DNA from: Notolepis coatsorum
Taxonomy: Eukaryota > Chordata > Actinopteri > Aulopiformes > Paralepididae
Direction of reading: 5' to 3'
Assembly (NCBI GenBank): GCA_963971535.1
Contig: OZ020586.1
Span: 74,196,949-74,260,948 of the forward strand
DNA length: 64,000 nt
Of the stretch, positions 54,351 through 64,000 are shown piece after piece; the first letter of the stretch is position 1, and every line of letters begins with the position of its first letter. The notes beneath the pieces are model-generated. The model did not search any database. It was not told the DNA's origin and saw nothing but the letters and a program-made list of their open reading frames with translations. The translations under genes and the position numbers were made by a program.

Positions 54351-54975
54351 TAGGGCTGTCTTAAATACTTCGAAGCGTCGAAGCTTTGTTCGATGGCACA
54401 AGCTTTGAACATAAAAAAAAATCAAAGTAAAAAAACAAATAAAAATAAAATTAAAAATGTTGCCTCCAAAATCTTGCGCCTCCATTCCAATGAAACGAAA
54501 GTAAGCGGCGCCTTCCCGCCTCCATTCCAATGAAACGAAAGTAAGCGGCGCCTCGACTCCACCTCTCTACAACAAGCACGTGGAGATTATCTGTGTTGAA
54601 AACAACAAGGACATGTGCAGCAGACATGTCGACGAAGAAGCGAAGCAATGCCGTTTGTTATTTAAGACTATGTCGGACAGATTGTGTTCATTGTGCTGCT
54701 TTTTTAAAGTGTCCCGACCCATATAAAAATATGTCTTAATAAAACGTGCTTAATTAAGTCGAATTCTGCCTTTGTCTCTATCAACTACATATAAATATTT
54801 ATATAATTGTTTGCTTGATAGACGAAGGTTGCAACATAATTATGTAATGTCATGTCGTTGGCTGTGAGAGCAGCCCCACTGCACCCAGGCAGCGCAGCCG
54901 AGTGAAGCTTCAAATTAAAATCGAAGCTCGGCCCGAAGCTTCGATTGCCAAAAAAAGCTTCTAAGGTCAGCCCTA
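54351..54975. mobile_element. hAT MITE (TAGGGCTGTC ends, CTTCGAAGC repeats)
   Basis: The left end TAGGGCTGTC and right end GGTCAGCCCTA are flanked by GCGTTAGC and GCATTAGC (8 bp, one mismatch). Inside, a 43-bp segment (CTCCATTCCAATGAAACGAA...) is duplicated in tandem at 54478-54553. The short minus-strand frames cover this duplication and are not genes. Confidence 0.85.
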
Positions 54976-55164
54976 GCATTAGCAATGACAGCAGCCAGCT
55001 AACTTGTTTGTTGGATTAGCTCATGTTTGCTATTAAGTAAAAACAAAACCATACGTTAACGTGGAAGCATACATTTAAAGCATCAACAATGAAACTTTTG
55101 GAATGAATGCTTTTGTTCCTGGAAATAACGTTAGCCTGCTGCGACTTGCACATATCTAGCTGTT

Positions 55165-55318
55165 TGCAATGGTCTCTCTGCCTCTAACCTTTTGAATGGT
55201 CTCTCTGGTCTCTCTGCCTCTAACCTTTTGAATGGTCTCTCTGAATGGTCTCTCTGGTCTCTCTACCTCTAACCTTTTGAATGGTCTCTCTGAACGGTCT
55301 CTCTGCCTCTAACCTCTC
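55165..55318. repeat. Minisatellite (GGTCTCTCTGCCTCTAACC)
   Basis: There are about five irregular units combining GGTCTCTCTG, CCTCTAACCTTTTGAA and TGGTCTCTCTGAA. Confidence 0.85.
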
Positions 55319-55631
55319 GTCAGTGTCACCACACTAGCTCTTCCTTGGTGTGTTTCTGCCATGCGGCGCAGTCGGCCCCAGTCCCCGGGCTACACGAGCG
55401 AGCGTTAGCACTTAGCGTATGGTATCCTTGGCGACAGGGACTATCTCTGGCAATTGGTGTGACACCTGTGACCCCACTGGGAGGAGGGCCCGTGCTGTCA
55501 GTCGTCCTGCTCTGTTTAACTCTGCCGTCCCTCTGCCTGCACTGGCTGCTGCAGACACTCATACATAATGGAGAGTGCTGATATTACTGTCCAGGCTGTG
55601 TAATTAGCGCCCACGTTTCCCTGGTGGCATT

Positions 55632-55685
55632 TACGCGCGCGCGCGTGTGTGTGTGTGTGTGTCAGTCAGTCAGTCAGTCAGTCAC
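55632..55685. repeat. Compound microsatellite (GC)n(GT)n(CAGT)n
   Basis: Three adjoining short repeats: GCGCGCGC, GTGTGTGT and CAGTCAGTCAGT. Confidence 0.9.
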
Positions 55686-55689
55686 TAGA

Positions 55690-56339
55690 AAGGCTTCAAA
55701 TTAAAAGTATAAAAATAACATAATTATTTTGTACGTAATTACAGTTTCACCGTCAACACAATTAAAGGCCATACCTCTCTCTGTATGACAACGCACACAC
55801 TGCTGCTACTTACACTGTAGAATAATTAAAAGAAAAAGTATTTATCTGTTTTTATATACGTTTTACAAATCTACTACAGCTGAGGAGCTGGGAAAATGTA
55901 TGTCTGAATATATGTACATTAAAAAAAAAGCTGTGACAATAAAATAATCTGAATCTCATCTCCAGATATAACTTTATAGCTACACATAAATTGTATTAAA
56001 TCAGACAATATACCTCTCTTTATGGTCTTAAAGCAGACGATATACCTTGTAGCTTCTAAATGCGTAAACGAATGACTGCTGGAGAAAGAAGCAGAGGAAG
56101 GTTGACCCGTATCGGAGGTGAACATCCATATTAAATTGGGATGTTCTGCGTCTCGCCGTCTAAAAGTAGATCTAGAGTTGTTGCACCTCAAGGTTAAGGA
56201 AAATAAATGGACGGCGAGTGTAATCACAATGGAACCAGATTAGGAGAGTCTTATGTGCCTGTAATCCCAAATCTGAAACCTCTAGTTTGCACAAGAAACC
56301 TCTCGGGCCATTCAGCCAAATGGAGCGGAGAGGAAGATG
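55690..56339. other. Unassigned sequence
   Basis: A 102-codon minus-strand frame (55919-56227) has no recognisable motif, and I do not support it as a gene. Confidence 0.4.
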
Positions 56340-57527
56340 TGAATGAATGAAGTTTATTTTTCGGTCTTGTTTACAGATAAATCAAAAACACACTTGTGTG
56401 GAGAAAAAAGAAAAAAATCACAAATGTACATATTCAAGGTAAGCTCACACACAAAATACTAAATCAATGACCGGAAAAAAGCAATAGGCTGAAGCACATG
56501 CTTATTTTTTGCTTATCCTTTACAAATTCTTAAAAACTAAATATATTTTTAATATAAAAATAAAAGAAAAACTTCAAATATGCTGCAAGATATAATTATT
56601 TGAAAAAGACAAATGTTTGATGTTTTACTCAAAACTGTACTCTAACGCTATTCCATAATTTAACTCTCAAAATTGAAATACATCTAGCTTTTACATTAGT
56701 TCTTACTTTTTTACATGTTTTAAGAATACATAACCCTCTTAAATTGAAATTCAGTTTAATTTCACAGTCGGTAGGAACACCACCAAAATACCATACATTT
56801 TGTTTTGTTTTCATTAACACATTGGACACCCGACATAAGACGGGTTAACTCGCCGAACGTTGGGCGCCAAACCCAAGAAAAGTCAAGTTTTCATTGTTAT
56901 TTCTTTTATTCAATATTTCCCTTCATAATTCATCCATCCAGCCTGATGTTATCATTGGGAATGGGTCTGAGATCGCAAACGTCCAATACCGCCGCCTAAC
57001 GCCTTGCAGCCGCTATTGCACATCCTTGGAATCTCTCTGGCTCAGGCTGTATGTCGGTCCGGGTTTTCCTACTCGGGCAGGACAAGTATTTATAACACAT
57101 GGATTGGGGAGACTCGAGCACCGCCGGTTCATGTGTTTTGGTGGATTATCTTGGCAACACGGCCGACATCAATACTTGGAATGGCGATCAGATAATTGGA
57201 ATATTCTTTTTGCAGTACATCATAGACAAGGTAAGGGCTATATGCAGTGCCGTCTGGGAGAAATGCGAGGCCCTGTGCAAGATTTAAACGCGAGGCCCCC
57301 TAAAGGAATACAGTCAACCTATTTGTCTTTTTTGATTATCTTTCTTCCCCTGTTTTTCCCGATTTTTCTCCCATCCCACCCTTCCTGGTTGTTGCGCACT
57401 TTCCCCTACTGTTGGTCCGGGAGACCGGAGACTGTCGCATGGTTTCCTCTGACGCATGTGCAGCCAGCCGGCAGGCCAGCCTGGCCACGCAGGTTCTCAC
57501 CGGGGAGAGTGTAGCGTGTGGGAGGCC

Positions 57528-58100
57528 TATAGCTTATTCCCAGCGGAAGAGTGCTGCAGAGTGCTTCCGCGTTTTCCCTGATTGGCTGCGACACGCCCCG
57601 CGGCAGCCGCAGAGCGGAGCGGCAGAGCTTGCGGCATTATGTAGCCGTAATCCCAGATGTTTTTCATTTGACGCTTAGCTCAACTGGCAGTGCTGCCGTG
57701 CTGTGGATCCTGCGGTCCGTTGGTGACAAGTTCGATTCCCTTCAATTTAATTTTTATTTTTTTTTTAACGTGCATTCTTTCGCCGGTTAAGTTTAGGCAT
57801 GTTAACTTTAAGCATTGTTTTGGAGTTGGTTATGGTTAAGGTTAGGCATTGTTTCGGAGTTGGTTAAGGTTAGAAGGGTTAAGTTTAGGCGCTGTTAAGG
57901 AGCTGGTTAAGGTTAGAGTTTGTCTTAGAGAATGGCAATAGACAGCCTATTTCCGCACTGTAGCGCGAGGCAATAGACAGCCTATTTCCGCGCTGCAGCT
58001 CTCTCGCGCTGCCGCGGTCACATGGGCGTCATGGCCAATCAGAGAAAACGCGGAAGCACGCGACGTCGCGACGCACTCTTCCGCTGGGAATAAGCTACAC
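57528..58100. mobile_element. Foldback MITE with tRNA-like core
   Basis: Inverted ends of about 55 bp (TAGCTTATTCCCAGCGGAAG, then AGTG, a variable part, and GCTTCCGCGTTTTC) enclose about 460 bp. The flanks repeat GCGTGTGGGAGGCC (57514-57527 and 58101-58114), 14 bp, longer than usual for MITEs. The core contains a tRNA-like segment at 57674-57742. Confidence 0.75.
57674..57742 (+). ncRNA. tRNA-like sequence with A and B boxes
   Basis: TTAGCTCAACTGGCAG fits a polymerase III A box and AAGTTCGATTCCC fits a B box, spaced about 35 bp as in tRNAs. A T-run at 57755 onwards could terminate transcription. A full cloverleaf is not convincing, so this is a tRNA-derived promoter or pseudogene rather than a working tRNA. 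Confidence 0.5.
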
Positions 58101-59277
58101 GCGTGTGGGAGGCCGCACTATCTCTCCCTAGATCCTACCCTTGCTGAGCAGGCGCCCCGACCGAACTGTAGGGGTCGCTGTCCACAACGCCCAGGACCCA
58201 CCCTTCAGCTTTCCCACCCTCTAATACTGCCAATTGTATTAGTGTGAGCGGCCAGCCAAGCTGATAGCAACGCCGGGAGCTGGATTCGAACAGGCGAATC
58301 CAGCTTCTCCGGCGTTGGTGACGAATGCAATCTCCGCTATGCCACCTGACCGCACACGTCAACCTATTCTTAAATAATAGCACAGATAGCTAGCCCACAG
58401 GCCACAGCCAACACAGATAGCTAGATAGCAGCTTTTTATATGCGTGCAGATAGGTGACGGTGACGGACGCACGCTGCCTGTCGCACTCGCAGGTCGCAGC
58501 AGGCATAGTGAGGCAGCCGGTCTAATGTGAAATATATATAATAACTAAGCATGGATGGATGTAAGTCACATTAGACACCTGTAAGCTAAACTAGATTTTC
58601 AGTCTGTGATGGAAAGTGATTGTTAAATAACATTATATTTATTTAAATTTGTATATATAAAAAAATAAATATATATAATTATTATAATTTATTTTCTGCA
58701 AGCCCCTAGGGAAGCGCAAGGCCCCGTGCAATTGTACTGCTTGCACACCCCTAGCGGCGGCCCTGGCTATATGCTATCAATATTCAATATTGCATTGATC
58801 CGATAATTCCTTCCCCGCGATTGGAGCGTGTCTGTAATGTACTGTATAACATATTCCGTTGGTGATGATCGAAGCATAGAAACCCCCCCCCCCACCCTTT
58901 CAGCATGCATGCATGATGAAACATAATATCGATAATCTAGTGTTGATTTTATATTGATTGTTGATCCAAGCGAGGAATGGCATGATTTATAGTGAAATGC
59001 AGTAAAACGCTGTTTGGCTGCGTTTCCTGGGATTACACAGAATTACTCTAAAACTATATTCATATTCACCACGGTATAAAACGTAAATGTATGGATGAAA
59101 AAAAAAATCTGTTTTTTGCAACTTGACCGGAAGAAACTCACTGACAATCGACTATTAGATCCATTGCTATAATATTTAATATAGTTTGAGCACTGCAAAC
59201 ACCGGCATGTATCCCCATTCATTACAGCGCTGGCACACACGGTCATATGCCCACGGCGACCTCTGGCGCTGAACCTG

Positions 59278-60214
59278 TTAACACATTGGTTGCCTACAAC
59301 GAGATTTCTTGTTATTGGCCGCCATGCGTTGGTTGCCAATAACGAGATTTCTCGTTATTTAATCGTTATTTCTTTTATTAGCGATATCCATACATTTTTC
59401 ATCCGTCCAGCCTGACGTTATCATTGGGAATGTCTCTGAGCTCGAAAAGGGCAAATACCGCCCGCTATCGTCTCCCGGATGGTAATGCACATCATTGGAT
59501 TGGATTGAGTGAAAAAGTGCATCAGAGAAAAACTCCGGTCCAGGGTTTCCCCATCTCTGGCAAGCAGTGTCTGTTACCAGATTCACTGGCGAGGCTCGGA
59601 GCAGCTTCCGATTATGTGTTTCGGACTATAACTTTGGATCAATAAACGCGATCAATATTTGGAATGGCGATCAGGAATTGGATTCATCTTTTTGCAGAAC
59701 ATCTGATCTGAGTTAAGGAATCTATGTTACCAGTTTTGGGTTAATCAGAGTTGTTTTTCACAGCGTTCACAACGTGTGTGTGTGTGTGGCGTTAGGCGCC
59801 GAGCACGGCACGAATAAATGATTTTTCAGCCCACTTTTGTATCGTGCATAAGAACACAAATACTCTCGATAATCTAGCGTTTATTTGAAAACGATTCATA
59901 AATCAGCCGGAAAATGACAACGTGTTTTGTGTATTCCAGTAAATGGCTATTTTCGCGGATTTCTCTGGAATGACTAGAAATCTCAAACTATACTCTTTTC
60001 AAAATGGTATAAAACGGAAATGTACTGATGAAAAAACAATCCGTTTCGTACATGTTGACTGCAAGCAAGTCATTGATAAACGACGGGTGTATTAGACACA
60101 GCCATAATTTAAGATGGTGTTTAATCGCTCGCAAATGTGCTCATCCTCCCATTGATTAACGTGCTGGCATCCAAGCGATAAATCGTCATATCCGGCTGGC
60201 AACCAATGTGTTAA
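59278..60214. mobile_element. TTAA (piggyBac-type) element, copy 2
   Basis: It runs from TTAACACATTGGTTGCC to GGCAACCAATGTGTTAA, so the inverted ends are CACATTGGTTGCC. It is 937 bp, shares its left TTAA with copy 1, and has a GT run at 59777-59787. Non-autonomous. Confidence 0.82.
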
Positions 60215-60290
60215 GAGACAACTTATCCCTATCAAACCATTTCTTTAACTTTATCATTTCCCTTTCTACCGTTTTCAATAATTCTTTCAT

Positions 60291-60747
60291 GGGTGGCTAG
60301 GTGGTGTAGTGGGCAAGGCGCTCGCCATCAACGCTGGAGACGCTGGGTTCGAATCCAGCTCTCGGCGTTGCTATCAGCTTGGCTGGTCGTTCATACTAAC
60401 ACAATTGGCAGTGTTAGGGGTGGGAAAGCTGATGGGTGGGTCCTAGGCGTTGTGGACAGCGACCCCTACAGTTTGGTCGGGGCGCCTGCACAGCGAGGGT
60501 AGGATCTGGAGGGAGGTAGTGTGACCTTCCACACGTTACACTCGCCCGGTGAGAATCTGCGCTGCCGGCTGGCTGCACATGCGTCGGAGGAAAGCATGTG
60601 ACAGTCTCCGGCCTCCCGGACCAACAGTAGGGGGGAGTGCGCAACAACCAGGAAGGGGGTTGGGAATTGGCATAACGACTAAAAACAGTGGGATGGGAGA
60701 AAAATCGGAAAAAGGAGGGGGGAAAAAGATAATAAAAAAAGAATAAT
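60291..60747 (+). mobile_element. tRNA-derived SINE in the second LINE
   Basis: The 14-bp duplication AATAATTCTTTCAT lies at 60277-60290 and 60748-60761. The head GGTGTAGTGGGCAAGG and B box GGTTCGAATCC are intact. The LINE frame continues on both sides. Confidence 0.88.
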
Positions 60748-61190
60748 AATAATTCTTTCATGTCCTCTCCTGAACGAAGTAAATTAGTATCATCAGCAAA
60801 CGTAACAATTTTCTAAATATTCGATACTGTAAAAATGTCATTTAAATAAAGTATAAATAACTTGGGTCCCAATACGGAACCCTGTGGAACACCACAAGTT
60901 ACTCTTCTAAGATGTGATTCTGTATTATTAATGTTTACATATTGAAACCTATTATTTAAATAACTTCTTAACCAATGATGAGTGACACCTCTTATTCCAT
61001 ACCGTTCCATTTTCTTTTATAAAAGCAAGGAATGATCAATTGTGTCAAATGCTTTATGTAAGTCAATAAATACACCTATTGTGGTTTGTTTTTCATTAAT
61101 TGCTGTTGATATATTTTCCACAAAATCTATCACTGCTAAGGATGTTGATCTATATCTTGAATCCATGGTTTCACCCTCTTTTTAGGATTT
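60748..61190 (-). pseudogene. LINE RT fragment
   Basis: The minus strand encodes in order a DLHKAFDTIDHSLLL segment, IRGVTHHWLRSYLNNRFQYV, GVPQGSVLGPKLFILYLNDI and the catalytic box FADDTNLLRSG. A TAA near 61020 and a shift break the frame. It belongs to the (GAAT)n-tailed LINE. Confidence 0.82.
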
Positions 61191-61469
61191 TGTCTGCACT
61201 CCTTCAATGGACAATGTCGGTCGTAATATGACAAATTTACCCAAATATGCATTTTATGCTTCATTGGTATCCTCTACATAAACCTCCTGCCAATCATGAC
61301 TCAAAAGGTCTGCCTTAAGAGCCAGTATTGCTTCTGGTGATTTTATTCCTAACCAAATTGTGTAACCTCTAACCTATTTATTCTTATTTTTTATTTATTC
61401 TTCATTTCAAACACAGCAAAGACAGGCAAATGTCCACTTACATCAGTGACTAATGTTCATTAGATTTAA

Positions 61470-61793
61470 TCAAATCAATATTGAAGTCGCCACAAAAAAA
61501 ATCACCTTATGCATTTCATATAATTCAGAAATCTTCTTATTAAATTGATCAATACACGACCCTGGTGTTCTGTAAATGCAACTAATGAATATATTTCTGG
61601 ATTTTTCAACATTGATTTCAATGGTTACACATTCCATCAAATTGTCAATAACTGTTGTCATATTTTCAATAACTTTACACTTAAATTCAGACTTCACAAA
61701 CAGGGCAACACCCCCTGCCTTTTTGTTGACCCTGTTTTGCCAAAACATTTCATAGTCCTCTAATCCCCCTTGAAGTTCTTTATTACTTCTCAA
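61470..61793 (-). pseudogene. LINE endonuclease fragment
   Basis: A 107-codon frame encodes part of an apurinic-type endonuclease: ELQGGLEDYEMFWQNRVNKK, AGGVALFVKSEF and FISCIYRTPGSCIDQFNKKI. The GGVALFV and YRTP segments are standard in APE-type LINE endonucleases. It lies upstream of RT on the same strand, as expected. Both ends are missing. Confidence 0.75.
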
Positions 61794-62106
61794 CCAAGTC
61801 TCAGAAATTGCTATTTCACTAAACCTATTCTTAAACTGTTGAAGGTACTTTTAAATTTGACCTCTACTATTGAAATGTATCACTGAAAACCCCTCAATTT
61901 TCACTTTTGAATTGTATCACTGAAAACCCCTCAATTTTCACTTTTGAATTGAACTTGTCTTCTGAATTATATTCACAATTCAAATCAATGTTCTGCAGAA
62001 GTGGATCTCTGGACTCTGGATCAATGTCATCGTCTAACTCATAAAGTTTGGTCTTGAAAGTCAAGACTTTAAATCTGTGTATTCACACATTGTCTCATGT
62101 CAGATT

Positions 62107-62537
62107 ATTTTATTTTTTTACCCACTTTTTCTCCTCTTTCCAATTCTCCTTTCCCTGTCCTGATCGTTGCTCGCATGTGCCCCCCACTGACCCGTTGTAG
62201 GGAGGATAGAAGCCCATCACATGTCCCCTCCGATACACGTGGAGGCAGCCAGTCACATCTTTTCACCTGCCAGCGCGGACTCTCATTGGCGTGTAGGAGG
62301 CTCACACTGCCCCCGCCATTTCCTGCCTTTGCTGTGCAGGCGCCCTGACCGACCTGTAGGAGTCGCTGTTTACAACGATCAGACTACCACCCATTGACTC
62401 CCCTCCCGCTAACTCTGCCAATTGAGTCAGTATGACGGCCGGCCCAAGCCGGAGGCAACGCTGACAGCCGGATTCGAGACCGGTGTCTCTAGCGTTGGTG
62501 ACGAGCGCAATGTCCGCTGCGCCACCCAGCCGCCGCT
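62107..62537 (-). mobile_element. tRNA-derived SINE, minus strand
   Basis: The duplication TCATGTCAGATT lies at 62095-62106 and 62538-62549. The head is at the right (CGGCTGGGTGGCGCAGCGGA on the minus strand) and the body includes CCTACAGGTCGGTCAGGGCG. It interrupts the 5' part of the LINE. Confidence 0.85.
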
Positions 62538-63442
62538 TCATGTCAGATTTTTAACTCACAGACATTTCACAACCCACCCAAAATACAAAAGAAAACAGAA
62601 GAAACGTATGACCTTCCCTAATCCACCACTTAGCCAAAGCATTTGTTATTTTCATTTATATTGATCAAGTTCTTTTATGTCTCTAACAGCTATTACTTTG
62701 GCCTGTTCAGGTGTACCATTCAGCCGTATCATTACTCTACAGCAGTGGTTCTCAAACTGTGGTACGCGTACCACTAGTGGTACTTGGTGGTACTGCTGGT
62801 GGTACTTGAAAACATTTCCAAAAAAGCTAAAAAAAAAGCAATTTTTTTTTTTTTTTTTTTTTTTGCAGTCAGGCCACTGAACTTAGAAGCAGGCCAGGCC
62901 AGTGTTTCTGGTTGCGGCAGCACGATAGTTAGATAATCTAAGTGGGGAACAACCAGGAGATCACTGTGACAGAGAGTAATGCAGTCTAAACAGTCATAAA
63001 TCTTTAATTCAACTTCAGCCCTGATCATAACCATTTATTTTTAGATTTCTTGTAATGTCAGATAAAAAATGAAATACTCCCACTTTTCTGAAAAGAGTTG
63101 GTGTTAAATCTGACATTACAAAAAATCCATCAAAATATGTGTTGCTGCTAATCATTGACACATGCCTAGACTGTAATAATCCCCCCAGAAAAATGTACTT
63201 TGCATTTGATATAGGCCTATTGTAAATATTTAACTTTTTGTGTTTTTTTTAACAATAATTTGTGATGCCATCACACAAACTGGCATTTAAAGGGTAAACA
63301 TTCAAAAATTTATTGAATATGTGTTTTCTTTTCTTTTTTACAATAATTTGTGATGCCCATCACAAACACTGGCATTTAAAGGGTAAAAATTCAAAAGTTC
63401 CTGCACCAGAATGCAGGAAATTAAGTTTTTGTAACAAAATAA

Positions 63443-63530
63443 TTGTGTGTGTGTGTGTGTTGTGTGGTGTGTGGTGTGTGGTGTGTGGTGTGTGGTGTGT
63501 GTGTGGTGTGTGTGGTGTGTGTGTGTGTGA
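63443..63530. repeat. GT-rich microsatellite
   Basis: Imperfect GTGTG and GTGTGGT units over about 88 bp. Open frames across it are artefacts. Confidence 0.92.
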
Positions 63531-63559
63531 GAATGACGGACAATTGCTTGCTGTGTGAG

Positions 63560-64000
63560 CAGGGAGCTAAATTAACTTTTTGACTCACCGGCCAGTGGCG
63601 GGTAGATGGGAAGAATCTACCCGCCAAGCATATTTCTTACCCGCCAACTTTTTTTTGATAACTTTTTTTTTTATTATTATTTTATATAGATTTTTTTTTA
63701 ATAAAATATATATATTATATAATCATACTTGTGATTGTGTTATCTGCGAGACATCGCCACCTCGCTGTCTGCAAACAGCTCCACTGTCTGTGTGTATACT
63801 CGAGTGGCCTCCAGCTCCAGCAAGGATTCTCCGGGGGTGCAGCTGGACCCTAAATGCTACATTCAGCATGCAAAAGAATTCTCCGGCGCTGCACCTGGAC
63901 CCTAGTCAGCAGCCCTCACTCATGCGATGTAAACCAGGGACTCGAATACGCATGTTGTTGTTGTAGGACATTGATGTCAGGAGCTTTCTGTAGCTACTGC
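63560..64000 (-). mobile_element. Partial hAT element (related to 40394-43150)
   Basis: The end CAGGGAGCTAAATTAAC is preceded by TGTGTGAG. The following GACTCACCGGCCAGTGGCGG and CGAGACATCGCCACC blocks match the right part of 40394-43150 in reverse. The other end lies beyond the window. Confidence 0.75.

Larger units (their letters stand above)
57324..58357 (-). mobile_element. SINE inside the hAT element, split by a foldback
   Basis: The target duplication GTCAACCTATT lies at 57313-57323 and 58358-58368. The SINE is in reverse (head with the B box at about 58280-58290, body GTCGCTGTCCACAACGCC, tail near 57330). A foldback element at 57528-58100 separates two halves. Confidence 0.85.
57245..58765. 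mobile_element. hAT element inside TTAA copy 1
   Basis: The left end CAGTGCCGTCTGGGAG and right end GGCGGCCCTG are flanked by perfect 8-bp duplications GCTATATG (57237-57244 and 58766-58773). It contains AGGCCCTGTGCAA near both ends and a SINE at 57324-58357. Confidence 0.85.
56814..59281. mobile_element. TTAA (piggyBac-type) element, copy 1
   Basis: It begins TTAACACATTGGACACCC and ends at the TTAA at 59278-59281, where copy 2 starts. It shares TTATCATTGGGAATG and TTGGAATGGCGATCAG blocks with copy 2. No transposase frame is seen. A hAT element at 57245-58765 interrupts it. Its own right end is degenerate. Confidence 0.7.
56340..62734 (-). mobile_element. Second nested LINE, (GAAT)n-tailed
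   Basis: The minus-strand LINE pieces run 62734-62538, 62094-60748, 60276-60215 and 56813-56340. They contain an endonuclease part (61793-61470: RVNKKAGGVALFVKSEFKC, FISCIYRTPGSC), RT pieces (DLHKAFDTIDHS; GVPQGSVLGPKLFILYLNDI; FADDTNLL at about 60786), then KKWFDRDKLSLN broken by the TTAA elements, and a C-terminal part with NLRGLCILKTCKKVRTNVKA. Many stops and shifts are present, so it is dead. Its family also gives 48424-49104. Confidence 0.82.
36891..64000 (+). other. Probable first intron of the akap9-like gene
   Basis: The donor is at 36891. No second exon is recognised in the remaining 27 kb, which is mostly transposons and tandem repeats. The intron would therefore be longer than 27 kb unless an exon was missed or the exon is a retained fragment of a moved gene. 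Confidence 0.5.
62743..64000. mobile_element. hAT element end, continues past the window
   Basis: CAGTGGTTCTCAAACTGTGG is a standard Charlie-type hAT left end, preceded by CTCTACAG (62735-62742) as the presumed target duplication. The matching right end is not in the window. A 100-bp segment with AACAATAATTTGTGATGCC and GGCATTTAAAGGGTAAA is duplicated at 63250-63300 and 63340-63390. Confidence 0.65.

Noticed and set aside
55345-55581. 78-codon frame (MVCFCHAAQSAPVPG...) as an exon
   Set aside because: There is a competing frame on the other strand, no splice signals of note and no family resemblance.
57672-57742. Functional tRNA gene
   Set aside because: A and B boxes fit, but acceptor and anticodon stems do not pair convincingly and it lies inside a MITE. 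It is reported only as tRNA-like.

Overview
The window looks like vertebrate, most likely ray-finned fish, nuclear DNA. It has one recognisable host exon (the first coding exon of an akap9-like gene on the + strand at 36.84 kb, in a CpG-rich promoter with a YY1-type motif), many hAT elements and MITEs, BEL/Pao and other LTR retrotransposons, several non-LTR lineages, tRNA-derived SINEs and abundant mini- and microsatellites. There are no prokaryotic features. The species cannot be named from the sequence.

Region 1 (1-3.6 kb): non-LTR 3' tails, anonymous sequence, a CTCTCACCCC minisatellite and a GT microsatellite.

Region 2 (3.6-31.6 kb): a nested stack. A short, 5'-truncated minus-strand LINE (about 1.7 kb of its own sequence) was split by later insertions: a hAT element (3639-6539, itself holding a CCCTATTCCCCG-ended element and more LINE pieces), a 12.6-kb LTR element (7618-20186), a second CCCTATTCCCCG element (20438-31022) that received a 9.1-kb BEL/Pao retrotransposon (21081-30162), and a small hAT MITE (31239-31530). 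Nearly every junction is confirmed by a target-site duplication, and LINE coding sequence resumes across them. The two LTR elements are young: their LTR pairs differ at only about four and two positions by eye.

Region 3 (31.6-36.2 kb): three minisatellites (13-, 28- and 38-bp units), a SINE and a hAT MITE. Region 4 (36.2-37.2 kb): promoter, 5' UTR, 16-codon first exon and splice donor of an akap9-like gene. I find no second exon, so the remaining 27 kb is probably its first intron. Region 5 (37.2-56.3 kb): LINE, SINE and hAT copies, a 45-bp-class minisatellite hit twice by hATs at the same motif, two L1-like fragments with target duplications, TTAA-flanked MITEs and several long foldback structures.

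Region 6 (56.3-64 kb): a second nested stack. A minus-strand LINE is interrupted by two tandem TTAA (piggyBac-type) elements; the first holds a hAT, which holds a SINE, which holds a foldback element with a tRNA-like internal promoter. Two more SINEs and two hAT ends follow to the window edge.

The most interesting objects are the LTR element that carries only a zinc-knuckle ORF behind a spliceable leader of over 5 kb, and the BEL/Pao element whose gag has a UAG followed by CAGCCA (a known readthrough context) and whose pol lies in the -1 frame.
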